The notes: a model not told the origin generated them from the letters alone. A stretch of 64,000 nucleotides of DNA from Maribacter cobaltidurans (GCF_002269385.1 NZ_CP022957.1:4145001-4209000); one strand, 5' to 3'; positions 34,607 through 43,467 are shown, counted from the first letter of the stretch. Numbers and translations: made by a program.

Positions 34607-34638
34607 TCAATGTTTTAAGTGAATACTTAAAACATTGA
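34607..34638. repeat. Perfect 32-bp palindrome with 14-bp arms
   Basis: Arms TCAATGTTTTAAGT and ACTTAAAACATTGA flank GAAT. It lies just upstream of the small reverse ORF and 214 bp from the right inverted repeat. No T run follows in either direction that would make a good terminator; a protein-binding site or DNA hairpin is more likely. Confidence 0.7.
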
Positions 34639-34851
34639 GCCTTTTAGGAATTTGGAAAGAAACATAATCGGTTGATTTCCGTAAAGATAGTCCATAAAAC
34701 AGTTTGGGCACAAGTTATATTCAAAAGCTATGAAATGGTAGTGTAATCCCGAAACAAACGAATGTTCTTAAGCATTTGCAGAATAGTAGTTTGGTTAATC
34801 CAATTGGACTTTTGGCCAACTTTTGAGATGTAACCATTGTATAAGAAGTGC
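34639..34851. other. Non-coding stretch before IRR
   Basis: About 210 bp between the palindrome and the right inverted repeat. No convincing ORF, promoter or RNA seen. Confidence 0.4.
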
Positions 34852-34908
34852 CAGTGTTTTCAGTACCTGTGAGCTAAGTTGTCGTTTTATGCAGCTATGA
34901 GGTCACTA
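34852..34908 (-). repeat. Right terminal inverted repeat (IRR) of the transposon
   Basis: Reverse complement begins TAGTGACCTCATAGCTGCAT, matching IRL over 57 bp with six mismatches. It supplies the TAG stop codon (34906-34908) of the truncated lipoprotein gene to its right. Confidence 0.92.
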
Positions 34909-35385
34909 GGCCTGTAACGTGCCATTTCCTGCATCACCTGTGGTCAATGTAAAATTTATTCCTACAGGATTGCCATTGCCATCCTCATCATCATATTCAA
35001 CACCGCTCAAAGCACCTGAAGCAGTAAAAAAGAATTGATGCTCTTCATCCTCTTCTTCAACCTCTTCGGTTATATCCTCAGCGGGCGTTTCGGTTTCATT
35101 TAATAGTTGAATACTACCATTATAGGTAGTATTCGCACTTAAGTTACCGGAAACTGAAATAACCGGCGCATTGGGTCCCTCACCATCCAAATCCTGGGAT
35201 TGTAATGTAATGGTACCTCCGGTAGCACTTAAAGTTACGTTCATGGTGGTAATGATTTCCTCTTCGTTAACTGGATCGGGATTGTCATCGTCATTAGAAC
35301 AAGATGTAAAACTAATGGCAGTTACACACAATGTTAAAAATCCGATTATACTCTTTGTTTTTAAAGTTTCTAGAATTGTATTCAT
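34906..35385 (-). CDS. Acidic lipoprotein, 3' end cut by transposon
   Basis: A 159-aa remnant of a predicted lipoprotein. The signal peptide ends in the lipobox SFTSC, followed by SNDDDNPDP typical of Bacteroidota surface lipoproteins. The mature part is beta-rich and acidic, with a run EEVEEEDEEHQFFFTASG. It resembles the flavobacterial family annotated as type 1 periplasmic binding fold superfamily, encoded beside TonB receptors, whose members continue past this point. Here translation ends NGTLQA at a TAG inside IRR, so the C-terminal part is lost. It is encoded upstream-to-downstream after the TonB receptor on the other side (20 bp apart), probably as its partner in substrate capture. Confidence 0.75.
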   Translation of the reverse strand: MNTILETLKTKSIIGFLTLCVTAISFTSCSNDDDNPDPVNEEEIITTMNVTLSATGGTITLQSQDLDGEGPNAPVISVSGNLSANTTYNGSIQLLNETETPAEDITEEVEEEDEEHQFFFTASGALSGVEYDDEDGNGNPVGINFTLTTGDAGNGTLQA

Positions 35386-35405
35386 TTGTAATTGAAATTT
35401 TTTAA

Positions 35406-37799
35406 TTAATAATTATATATAAGTCTTAGGTTAATATTTCTCCCCATATCGTCAACAAAATATCTCAACCTGTTCAAATAATCCCTGTAAGAAGTATTTA
35501 AAAGATTGGATACGCTTAAACCTACAGTGAAATCATTTTTGTTTTTTAAGGAAAATGAAGCTTCTGTATTCAGGGCAAGTAAATGATATGCTCCAGGTGG
35601 CGTATTAATATCCAAAAGAATATCTTGTTGCTGCTCTGGAGAGAATACGGTAATGTTTGGAGGAAATCTTTTTTGTTCAAAAACATATTGACTCTCTAAA
35701 CCTACCAAAAAATTATTCCACGTAGGAATTTTAAATTCGATACTATTGTTCAAGTTTGCCGCAGGAATATTAATTAACGGGGTGTCTGTATCGACATCAG
35801 TACCACGAACCCACGAAAATTTATGTTCCGAACGAATAATTGTATTCCAATTTTTATAAATGGAGGCGTCCACACCAATTAATGTGGCATTGGTTTGCCT
35901 ATAGGACCATACAGGAAATGCACCCCTTATAGTAAATTCGACACCTGTGGGTTCCAGTAGGATAAAATCGTTTATGCTATTCACAAAAGGTGCGAAGGAA
36001 TATCCCCAATCCAGAGAATTTTTCTCGAGGGAAACGGATACTTTGGACGATTTTTCACTATTGATACGCAAATCACCCAATTCAATTCGGGCTGCGGAAT
36101 GGTGAAGTCCATCGCTAAATAGTTCGGAAGGATTAGGGGCTCTTTGCGAGTACGCAAAGTTTACTCGCAACAAATTCTCATTATCAATTTCATAATTTAC
36201 ACCCGTCGTACCGGAAAAATTGTGAAAATCGAATGTAGGATTCGTAAGAAGTTGCGTTCCTAGGTCCTCTATAACAACATCATTAAAATCCTGGTCGTAA
36301 CCACGCTCTTCCCATCTGGAGACCAGATAGAACTTTTTAGCGTCTATTCTATTGAAGTCATAGCGTAAGCCAGCATCTAAGGTCCAAGCATCATTTAAAC
36401 GATACTCGGCCACACCATATGCTCCCAAATCATATTTATCGTAATCAGGGATCAACCTTCTTACCCCTGTGGCCGGATTTGCAAAATTGTTTTGGTACCT
36501 GCCCAACAATCCCACTTTTAAATCAAATCCTTGTTTGGCGTCGAATTTTAGGTTCGTCAAAACGGAATGCGTAGTCAGCTGCAAATCCAAAGATGCTTTT
36601 TCTGCGTCATCACCAACACGGATATCATATTCAAATCTTCGGTTTTGCTGAAAATCATATTGAATCTCCCACTTTCCAAACCCTTCTATTCTTCGATAAT
36701 AATTCAGCTTTCCAAGATGATGGGAAACCTCCTGATTGGGCCTGTTAATGGTATAGGTAAAATCATTGATGACATTCGGCTGTTCACTGTTTATGGATTG
36801 AATCAAATCATCTACGTTGCCAATGTGCGAGGCTCTAAGGATTCCAATTTCAGTATCGAAATAGGAGTAATACGCTTCCCAACCTTGAATAAAGTCTCTT
36901 TTTCCAACATTTAAGGAAACTCCCATTTCACGTATACCCGTATTGGATAAAACATAATCTGGCGCTTCCAAATCACCTAAACGCTTAAAAGATCCTTGTC
37001 CAGTTATGTAAAGTCCTGAATCATAGGATTTGGTTAGTGAACTGGTAATATTACCTCCACGTCCATTAGAAAAAAGATTTAGCTGTGTTTTCCCAAAAAG
37101 AGTATCTTTTCTAATAATTGGAGAGGGTTCCATAACGATAACTCCCCCTATGGCGTCGCCTCCATACTCCAAGGCGGCAGCACCTTTTATGACGCTTATT
37201 TTTTGGTTTGCATTGATGTCTACATTGGGTGCATGCTCATCCCCCCATTCCATGTCTTGCATGCGTACGTTGTTATTGAGAATCAAAATTCTACTACCGT
37301 TCAGCCCTTGTATTACAGGCTTAACGATATTCCCACCAGTATTCAAAGTGGATACCCCAGCAATCTTTTTAAGGGCATCTCCCAAACTACCGCCACTACT
37401 TCGCTCTAATTCTTTTTGGGATAGGGATTCCTCCTGTCCGGAGTTGGTGTTCTTTGGAATATTGCTAACAACCTTTACCTCTTCCAGTTCCTCTAAATGA
37501 TGTTCTAAAAGAATCTTTTCAAATGTATCTCCGTTAATGGTAACCACTACAAACTTGGTTGTACATACCGGATGCGACACCTCCAATTCAATGACTCCAT
37601 CACATAAATTTCTAAAACTAAATTTCCCATCTTCTTTGGAAATTGTCGTTTTGTCCAAACCTGTAATAGATATCGTGGCACCACTAAGCGGGGTATTGTC
37701 ATGAAAATCAATAACACTCCCAATCAAAATTGAATTACAATCTTGGGCAAATAGGTTAAAGCCTGTAAATAGAAAAAACAGTATTAAACAATACTTCAT
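35406..37799 (-). CDS. TonB-dependent receptor with carboxypeptidase-regulatory N-domain
   Basis: A 797-aa outer-membrane transporter. The signal peptide (MKYCLILFFLFTGFNLFAQ) is followed by a CarboxypepD_reg-like domain (about 20-105, DFHDNTPLSGATISITGLDK), a plug domain (about 130-240, QGLNGSRILILNNNVRMQDMEWG) and a 22-strand barrel ending in an aromatic residue (RLIYNY). It imports a metal chelate or another small ligand with TonB energy. The downstream partner lipoprotein gene has been cut by the transposon, which may impair uptake. The upstream small gene with FHIYSH and CITC motifs suggests a metal-related context, but this is only suggestive. Confidence 0.92.
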   Translation of the reverse strand: MKYCLILFFLFTGFNLFAQDCNSILIGSVIDFHDNTPLSGATISITGLDKTTISKEDGKFSFRNLCDGVIELEVSHPVCTTKFVVVTINGDTFEKILLEHHLEELEEVKVVSNIPKNTNSGQEESLSQKELERSSGGSLGDALKKIAGVSTLNTGGNIVKPVIQGLNGSRILILNNNVRMQDMEWGDEHAPNVDINANQKISVIKGAAALEYGGDAIGGVIVMEPSPIIRKDTLFGKTQLNLFSNGRGGNITSSLTKSYDSGLYITGQGSFKRLGDLEAPDYVLSNTGIREMGVSLNVGKRDFIQGWEAYYSYFDTEIGILRASHIGNVDDLIQSINSEQPNVINDFTYTINRPNQEVSHHLGKLNYYRRIEGFGKWEIQYDFQQNRRFEYDIRVGDDAEKASLDLQLTTHSVLTNLKFDAKQGFDLKVGLLGRYQNNFANPATGVRRLIPDYDKYDLGAYGVAEYRLNDAWTLDAGLRYDFNRIDAKKFYLVSRWEERGYDQDFNDVVIEDLGTQLLTNPTFDFHNFSGTTGVNYEIDNENLLRVNFAYSQRAPNPSELFSDGLHHSAARIELGDLRINSEKSSKVSVSLEKNSLDWGYSFAPFVNSINDFILLEPTGVEFTIRGAFPVWSYRQTNATLIGVDASIYKNWNTIIRSEHKFSWVRGTDVDTDTPLINIPAANLNNSIEFKIPTWNNFLVGLESQYVFEQKRFPPNITVFSPEQQQDILLDINTPPGAYHLLALNTEASFSLKNKNDFTVGLSVSNLLNTSYRDYLNRLRYFVDDMGRNINLRLIYNY

Positions 37800-37860
37800 G
37801 GAATGATTTTTACGCTAAAGAATATCGATAAACTGAGTATACCGATTTTTAAAACAAAAA

Positions 37861-38166
37861 TTAGCGTAAATAGGGTGGAGGTCTTCCGAATGAATTATAG
37901 GGGATAAGAATGGAGGACAAACTTGTTGTTGTCTCCAAATTAAGTTTTTTATATGGTACCGCTAAAAGTAATAGGGCTACAACAACTATGGTAGCTATTT
38001 GAAAACTTGTTGTTTGGTCTTGAAATGAAAAATAGCAGGTAATGCAATTTTCAATTTTATCCGCAGAGTTATCTTGATGGGAATAGATATGAAAAGAACT
38101 TACCTTAAAAAGCATTAAGGTAAATAGAATAAAAGCTGAGAGATATGTGAATATCTTTCTTTTCAT
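37861..38166 (-). CDS. Small membrane-associated hypothetical protein
   Basis: About 101 aa from the Met codon ending at 38166 (MKRKIFTYLSAFILFTLMLFKVSSFHIYSH); the longer frame to 38280 would overlap the upstream gene and lacks a sensible N-terminus. A signal or anchor helix, a short loop with CITC and His residues, a second helix (about 55-72) and the C-terminal FGRPPPYLR. Similar small proteins are common upstream of flavobacterial TonB receptors; function unknown. It lies 61 bp before the receptor gene. Confidence 0.6.
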   Translation of the reverse strand: MKRKIFTYLSAFILFTLMLFKVSSFHIYSHQDNSADKIENCITCYFSFQDQTTSFQIATIVVVALLLLAVPYKKLNLETTTSLSSILIPYNSFGRPPPYLR

Positions 38167-38219
38167 AGATGCAAAACTAACAAATGCATTAGCATTATTT
38201 GTTAAATAAAACTTAACTA

Positions 38220-38540
38220 TTAATTGTTGAAGAAAAATCCGAGACCAACTCTCTTCAACATTTTCTTCTCGAAATTCCAAAAGAATTTAAATTGACCGAA
38301 AAGCCAACCATAGGCAACCAAGAGAATTTGGTAGAAAGGGAAAATCAACAAAATCCTAAGGGTCCAGTAGATTAGTGAACCCCACCAAGCATCAGGAAAA
38401 TATTCTTTTTGTAGGCCAATAAGATTTAGAAAAGGTTTTGCCACATAGACAGAAGAGGACCCGGTAATGGCAAAAACGAAAAATATGACCACTAACTGAA
38501 AATTATTCTGTACTCCCCAACGTTCTTTTAATCTTTGCAT
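38220..38540 (-). CDS. DUF6787 family membrane protein
   Basis: A 106-aa membrane protein with two long helices. It starts MQRLKERWGVQNNFQLVVIFFVFAITGSSSVYV and has the sequence WWGSLIYWTLRILLIFPFYQILLLVAYGWLFGQ in pieces, closely fitting DUF6787, a Bacteroidota-only family of unknown role. It is 29 bp downstream of the DUF6146 gene and probably in its operon. Confidence 0.78.
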   Translation of the reverse strand: MQRLKERWGVQNNFQLVVIFFVFAITGSSSVYVAKPFLNLIGLQKEYFPDAWWGSLIYWTLRILLIFPFYQILLVAYGWLFGQFKFFWNFEKKMLKRVGLGFFFNN

Positions 38541-38569
38541 GTAGACAAAATCAGTTGCAAAGATACTAT

Positions 38570-39046
38570 CTAAATCCTAGGTAAGAAAGGGCCCAATCGT
38601 TGGTTGTATTTGCGTTGAAAATAAATGAAGTAGTTGTATAGTTTGTAATTTACTTCATAACCATAATCTATATTTCTTTGATAATTGATTTGCAGTTCAT
38701 AGAGCAAGGGACTATATCGTTGTGGTTGAAGCACTCTTTGGTTCCATTCGGTAACCATTATCCAATTTCTGTTTTCCATAAAGGATTGTGAATAATACCC
38801 CTCTGGTCTTGCAATGGAATTCAACCAAGTATAGAAGCCGGGTTCTATGATGATTATTTCATACTCGGTCTCTTCATTGGCTATACGTATGGTATCTCCT
38901 TCTACTTGGTTAAAGGTTTCCTTTTCCTGTTCGGAAATAGATAAGGTTTCCTTGGTGCTTCCACAATAGCTCAATGAAATGACTATGAGGAATAAACTCA
39001 CGACAACACCAATTTTTTTCAATAACACTAACATGTTCTTTTCCAT
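38570..39046 (-). CDS. DUF6146 family lipoprotein
   Basis: About 158 aa from the Met codon ending at 39046 (MEKNMLVLLKK). The signal sequence ends in the lipobox SLSYC. The C-terminal part contains EPGFYTWLNSIARPEGYYSQSF and NYQRNIDYGYEVNYKLYNYFIYFQRKYNQRLG, typical of DUF6146, a family found in Bacteroidota, often beside DUF6787. Function unknown. A hairpin terminator separates it from the DUF937 gene upstream. Confidence 0.75.
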   Translation of the reverse strand: MEKNMLVLLKKIGVVVSLFLIVISLSYCGSTKETLSISEQEKETFNQVEGDTIRIANEETEYEIIIIEPGFYTWLNSIARPEGYYSQSFMENRNWIMVTEWNQRVLQPQRYSPLLYELQINYQRNIDYGYEVNYKLYNYFIYFQRKYNQRLGPFLPRI

Positions 39047-39055
39047 AAACTTAAA

Positions 39056-39090
39056 ATACAAAAAAGCCGTTTGAAATTTCAAACGGCTTT
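39056..39090 (-). terminator. Terminator of the DUF937 gene (reverse strand)
   Basis: A perfect inverted repeat (AAAGCCGTTTGAAA / TTTCAAACGGCTTT) is followed by T on the reverse strand, 25 bp after the DUF937 stop. Confidence 0.85.
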
Positions 39091-39114
39091 AGTTAAATTA
39101 GGTTAAATCTTATT

Positions 39115-39744
39115 TTATTTTCCGAATAGGCCTCCTAAAAGTCCACCAAGTCCACCTTTCTTTTTATTACTTCCTATAACCATACCTGCAACATCATCGA
39201 GAATACTTCCGTCACCGTCTGCATCCAGTAAAGTGGTAATCAAACTTTGGTTTTGTTGTGGCTGTCCCCCAAGCATACTTCCTAAAAGGGCGTTCATGCC
39301 GTTTGAATCGTTTACCTTGTTTTGAGAAGTTTCCCTTCCCAAATAGCCCATTACAATGGGCGCAGCTATTTTAAGAATTTGGCTTACCGCACCGGCATCC
39401 AATCCTGATTTCTGACTTAGGGCATTTTCTACTTGTGGTTGTTTTCCACCAAATACATGTCCCAATATTCCTGCTCCGTCATTCATGACCGAATCATCTA
39501 CTCCACCTTGGAAAAGGCCGCCCAGATTGTCCAAAATACTACCGTCATGCTTGTTGTTCAAAGCACTCATCAAGCCGTCCGCACCACCTGATTTTACATT
39601 TTTCTTCATTGCTCCCAAAAGTAAGGGCATAGCCATGCTTAATACATCAGCAGTTTTGCTTTCCGGTTGATTGGTCTGTCCGGCAACACCGCTAATCACT
39701 TGTTTCCCTATCGGGCTATTCAATAAATCTAATAATCCTGCCAT
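39115..39744 (-). CDS. DUF937 domain protein
   Basis: About 209 aa from the Met codon ending at 39744 (MAGLLDLLNSPIGKQ), a start shared by the family; the frame continues to 39792 without a better one. DUF937/YidB-like helical repeats are glycine-rich with GSILDNLGGLFQGG and DGDGSILDDVAGM. Residues near the C-terminus are basic and glycine-rich (KKKGGLGGLLGGLFG). Family role unknown; cytoplasmic, possibly stress-related. Confidence 0.82.
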   Translation of the reverse strand: MAGLLDLLNSPIGKQVISGVAGQTNQPESKTADVLSMAMPLLLGAMKKNVKSGGADGLMSALNNKHDGSILDNLGGLFQGGVDDSVMNDGAGILGHVFGGKQPQVENALSQKSGLDAGAVSQILKIAAPIVMGYLGRETSQNKVNDSNGMNALLGSMLGGQPQQNQSLITTLLDADGDGSILDDVAGMVIGSNKKKGGLGGLLGGLFGK

Positions 39745-39810
39745 TTTTATAGTTAATTTAATGTTCTTCCCGAATTTACGAAAAGAGTTCAAAATATGAG
39801 CAATAGAGCA

Positions 39811-40761
39811 CTATTTTAAATGTGAGATTATTTGCTCTGCAAGTTCAACGCCAATTCTATCCTGAGCCTCGTTTGTTGCCCCACCAATATGCGGGGTCAA
39901 AGAAATTTTAGGGTGCATCAATATTCTGATTTCCGGATTTGGTTCTGATTCGTAAACATCCATTCCGGCAAAGGAAACTTTGTCGTTTTCCAGGGCCTCT
40001 ACCAAAGCTACTTCATCTATGACCCCTCCACGCGCTGCATTGATAATACCCACACCGTTCTTCATCATTTCGAACTCTTTTTTTCCTATGATATAGTTTT
40101 TTTGTGCAGGTACGTGAACGGTTATAAAGTCTGATTCCTTTAACAAAATATCCTTGTCCGTTTTCGTTAGATTGAAGGTGACGGATTGCCCGTCAAAAAA
40201 AGATAAGGTTAGCGAAACCTCTTCTAAAAGTGGGTCGAAAAACAAAACCTTCATTCCGGCACCTAGGGCTAATTTTGCAGTAGCTTGACCAATTCTACCA
40301 AAGCCAATTATTCCCAGAGTTTTACCGGCCAATTCCTTCCCCTTGCCATAGGATTTCTTTAGCTGTTTAAATCTACTATCACCTTCCAAAGGCATATTTC
40401 TATTGGCATCGTATAAAAATCTAACACCCCCATAGAGATGGGCAAATACCAATTCGGCTACGGATAGGGAAGAGGCGGCAGGAGTATTGATTACGTGGAT
40501 ACCTTTCTTTTTGGCATACTGTACATCAATGTTGTCCATACCAACACCACCCCTACCTATGAGTTTAAGTCCCGGGCAGGCGTCAATGAGTTGTTTGTTG
40601 ACTTTGGTGGCACTACGCACCAATAGTCCGGATACGTCATTCTGGTTTATAAAATTACCAAGTTGTTCCTGGGCAACCGTGGTGGTTAAAACCTGAAATC
40701 CATTTTTTTCAAGAAGAGAAATACCCTTTTCGGATATTCCATCATTTGCCAATATCTTCAT
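39811..40761 (-). CDS. D-2-hydroxyacid dehydrogenase, SerA-like
   Basis: A 316-aa NAD-dependent enzyme, most likely D-3-phosphoglycerate dehydrogenase of serine synthesis. The NAD-binding loop is GIIGFGRIGQATAKLA, the catalytic Arg lies in NAARGGVIDE and the Glu/His pair in PEIRILMHPKISLTPHIGG. It lacks a C-terminal ACT domain, so serine feedback through that domain is not expected. The gene is 4 bp downstream of serC on the same strand, which supports a serine-pathway role. Confidence 0.9.
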   Translation of the reverse strand: MKILANDGISEKGISLLEKNGFQVLTTTVAQEQLGNFINQNDVSGLLVRSATKVNKQLIDACPGLKLIGRGGVGMDNIDVQYAKKKGIHVINTPAASSLSVAELVFAHLYGGVRFLYDANRNMPLEGDSRFKQLKKSYGKGKELAGKTLGIIGFGRIGQATAKLALGAGMKVLFFDPLLEEVSLTLSFFDGQSVTFNLTKTDKDILLKESDFITVHVPAQKNYIIGKKEFEMMKNGVGIINAARGGVIDEVALVEALENDKVSFAGMDVYESEPNPEIRILMHPKISLTPHIGGATNEAQDRIGVELAEQIISHLK

Positions 40762-40765
40762 TCTT

Positions 40766-41830
40766 TTATGCTTTCCTTTCCATTTCGCTCATGACATCGA
40801 CCAATACCCCAACGCTCTCAAGTGACAAGGCGTTGTACATACTTGCCCTATACCCACCTACGGAACGATGACCGTTTAGACCATTGATTCCGGCTTCCTT
40901 CAACATGGTATCAAAAGTTTCCTTAAGACCTTCCTCGGCCAGATTGAATGTTGCATTCATGATGGATCGGTCATTTTTATTGGCATAGCCCTCAAACACC
41001 GGGTTCAAATCAATTTCGGAATAAAGTAACTGTGCCTTTTTTTCGTTCAATTCCTCAATCGCAGCAATGCCTCCCAGATTCTTTAGCCACTCCAATGTCA
41101 ACATGGATGTATAGACAGCAAAAACCGGAGGGGTATTGAACATACTCTCTTTGTTTATGTGCACCTGATAATCCAGCATGGAAGGAATTTTTCTAGAAAC
41201 CTTGCCCAATATTTCTTCTTTGATTACAACTAGTGTGGTACCTGCGGGACCCATATTTTTTTGGGCACCGGCATAGATGAGATCAAACTTGGAAAAGTCT
41301 AGGACCCTTGAGAAAATATCGGAACTCATATCACATACCAATGGCGCATCAGTTGTAGGGAATTTTTTGAACTGAGTTCCGTAAATGGTATTGTTGGAGG
41401 TTAGGTGCAAAAAGTCTAAACCTGAAGGTACGGCATATCCTTTTGGGATATAATTGAAATTCTCGTCCTTGGACGAACCCACTTCAACCACTTCACCAAA
41501 GAGTTTTGCCTCTTTAATAGCCTTATCGCTCCAAGTTCCAGTATTCAAATATCCAGCTTTGGTTTCTAAAAGATTATAGGCTACCATCAAAAATTGCATA
41601 CTGGCACCTCCCTGCAGAAATAGCACTTGATATCCTTTCCCTTCAAGCTGCAATAGTTCCAAAACTAGGGTGCGTGCACGCTCCATAATAGCGACAAAGT
41701 CCTTGCTACGATGGGAAATCTCTATTAGTGAAAGCCCGGAACCATTCAAGTCCATAACGGCCTCAGAGGCCTTTAATAAAACGTCTTTGGGTAAAATACA
41801 GGGGCCTGCACTAAAATTATGTTTCTTCAT
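40766..41830 (-). CDS. serC: Phosphoserine aminotransferase SerC
   Basis: A 354-aa PLP enzyme (class V aminotransferase) converting 3-phosphohydroxypyruvate to phosphoserine. It starts KKHNFSAGPCILPKDVL, with substrate-binding HRSKDF, the phosphate-binding FLQGGASMQF, and the PLP lysine in YAGAQKNMGPAG. The C-terminal GHRSVGGYRASMYNA motif is also diagnostic. Operon with the serA-like gene, 4 bp apart. Confidence 0.96.
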   Translation of the reverse strand: MKKHNFSAGPCILPKDVLLKASEAVMDLNGSGLSLIEISHRSKDFVAIMERARTLVLELLQLEGKGYQVLFLQGGASMQFLMVAYNLLETKAGYLNTGTWSDKAIKEAKLFGEVVEVGSSKDENFNYIPKGYAVPSGLDFLHLTSNNTIYGTQFKKFPTTDAPLVCDMSSDIFSRVLDFSKFDLIYAGAQKNMGPAGTTLVVIKEEILGKVSRKIPSMLDYQVHINKESMFNTPPVFAVYTSMLTLEWLKNLGGIAAIEELNEKKAQLLYSEIDLNPVFEGYANKNDRSIMNATFNLAEEGLKETFDTMLKEAGINGLNGHRSVGGYRASMYNALSLESVGVLVDVMSEMERKA

Positions 41831-41902
41831 TTTTTTAATTGATTAGGAGGGTTTAAAGGTCAGAAATTTCTATGGATTAATAAGGATTGGAAGTTATTTA
41901 TT

Positions 41903-42967
41903 CTAGGATGTTTTTAACAGGAATTCAACAGTATCCACGCCGTCCGCGTAGTCCCAAAGAGAAGGTTTTTGGGAGTTTCCGAATTCAATTTCCCTTTCCA
42001 TAAAACCAGAGCTTACAACACATTGAATTTTATCTGAATCGGCTTCAATTTTTTCCAACAGGGAAGCAGTTGAATCGTAATGCTCATAAAATACCGATGC
42101 AATGGGAGAAGCATACTTTTCGTCCTCCTTAAGCAATAAAAATCCATTATCCAAAAATTTGAACTCGCTCATTAAATATACCGCTTTATTATAGTCGTAA
42201 TTGTTGGCATATTTATGTTCATCGATAATGTCCTTAAAGGCATACATCTCAGAATACAAAATGTCAAAATTATAGTCTCTTGGCACAAATACCTTGGATA
42301 CACTTCTGCATCCAAGGCCATAATATTTAAAAATATCATCGCCCAATAATTGAAGTTGCTGATTGGTTTCGTTTCCCTGTAGCACTGCGACCGAATTCCG
42401 GTTCTTTCTAATAATGTTGGGTTTATTGCCAAAATAGTATTCAAAGTATCGTGCCGTATTATTACTTCCCGTGGCAATTACAGCATCAAAACCGGTCAGC
42501 ACTTCGTCCGTAAAAACCATCTGGTTGCCCAAGTCAGATTCAATGGACTTTAGATATTCCGCAAGAAACGGTAACAACAATTTATCATTGCTGGACAATT
42601 TGACAAGAGCCCTATTGCCCGTTATAAGAACCGCCATGAAATCATGAAAGCCCACCAAAGGGATATTACCTGCCATTATGATGGCCACGGTCTTTTCATT
42701 CTTTTTTTCCAAGTCATATTTATTCAACCATTCCTGGATGTTTTCATGTGTAAGTTCCCTAGACCACTGATTAAAAGAGTACAGGATATTCTCCTTGGTA
42801 AACCAACCGTTATGATGTTTTGCAGTCTGCACTATCTGGTCCAATTTTTGAAACCAGACTTTGTCATCAGGTTCAAAAGAGGTATTCCCATTGGGAAAAT
42901 CGCAATAGTTACCCAAAAATTCTCCGAGTTTAACAAAAGCTTTTAATGTTTCAAGTTGTTGTGCCAT
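41903..42967 (-). CDS. Acyl-CoA reductase (LuxC-like)
   Basis: About 354 aa from the Met codon ending at 42967 (MAQQLETLKAFVKLGEFL). It belongs to the LuxC/acyl-CoA reductase family of the aldehyde dehydrogenase fold; visible elements are KTVAIIMAGNIPLVGFHDF, the FDAVIATGSNNTARYFEYYF nucleotide region and the catalytic Cys in YYGLGCRSVSKVFVP. In flavobacteria a copy sits beside the ferredoxin and serC genes as here; the physiological substrate is unclear. It diverges from the ferredoxin gene. Confidence 0.86.
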   Translation of the reverse strand: MAQQLETLKAFVKLGEFLGNYCDFPNGNTSFEPDDKVWFQKLDQIVQTAKHHNGWFTKENILYSFNQWSRELTHENIQEWLNKYDLEKKNEKTVAIIMAGNIPLVGFHDFMAVLITGNRALVKLSSNDKLLLPFLAEYLKSIESDLGNQMVFTDEVLTGFDAVIATGSNNTARYFEYYFGNKPNIIRKNRNSVAVLQGNETNQQLQLLGDDIFKYYGLGCRSVSKVFVPRDYNFDILYSEMYAFKDIIDEHKYANNYDYNKAVYLMSEFKFLDNGFLLLKEDEKYASPIASVFYEHYDSTASLLEKIEADSDKIQCVVSSGFMEREIEFGNSQKPSLWDYADGVDTVEFLLKTS

Positions 42968-43094
42968 TATATTTGTATACAAGTTTACTAGGGTTTACTT
43001 TTGTGCAAAAATAAGCTTCTGAATTGAAAAACGAGTTGAATAATGTTGCACTTCAGGACTTCATTTTTAAAGTAATATTTATAAATTCAAGATT

Positions 43095-43448
43095 ATGGCA
43101 ATAATAATAACGGACGAATGTATAAATTGTGGGGCTTGCGAACCGGAATGTCCAAATACTGCAATTTACGAAGGCGCGGATGAGTGGAGATATGGGGATG
43201 GCACTTCCCTCAAAGGCGATGTGGTACTACCCAGTGGAAAAGCGGTAAATGCAGAAGAAGTACAGGAACCTATCAGTGATGAAGTCTATTATATAGCACC
43301 GGATAAATGTACGGAATGCATGGGCTTTCATGAAGAGCCCCAATGTGCCGCCGTATGCCCGGTAGATTGCTGTGTCCCAGATGAAGACCATGTGGAATCT
43401 GAAGAGACACTTTTGGCAAAACAGGCGTTTATGCATCCAGAAGATTAA
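43095..43448 (+). CDS. Dicluster [4Fe-4S] ferredoxin
   Basis: A 117-aa ferredoxin. Cysteines of one cluster lie in [13 protein letters not shown]; the second cluster uses the distal [22 protein letters not shown]. The central insertion (about 25-75) is typical for this Bacteroidota form. It supplies low-potential electrons; the redox partner is unknown. A strong terminator follows. Confidence 0.92.
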   Translation: MAIIITDECINCGACEPECPNTAIYEGADEWRYGDGTSLKGDVVLPSGKAVNAEEVQEPISDEVYYIAPDKCTECMGFHEEPQCAAVCPVDCCVPDEDHVESEETLLAKQAFMHPED

Positions 43449-43467
43449 GAAGAAATCATTCAAAAGG

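Larger units (their letters stand above)
16591..34908. mobile_element. Tn3-family transposon carrying a complete [NiFe] hydrogenase module
   Basis: An approximately 18.3-kb element bounded by 57-bp inverted repeats. From left to right: IRL, tnpA, hydrogenase small and large subunits, protease, two small ORFs, TPR protein, hypA, hypB, hypF, hypC, hypD, hypE, NHL protein, nickel permease (reverse), candidate res region, tnpR, AAA ATPase, small reverse ORF, IRR. tnpA at one end and the resolution functions at the other, with metabolic cargo between, resembles the plan of catabolic Tn3-family elements such as Tn4651. Both ends disrupt different host genes, and no 5-bp direct repeat flanks the element at any boundary offset of 0-5 bp that I compared. 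The outer tip could include one to four more bases each side. Confidence 0.9.
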
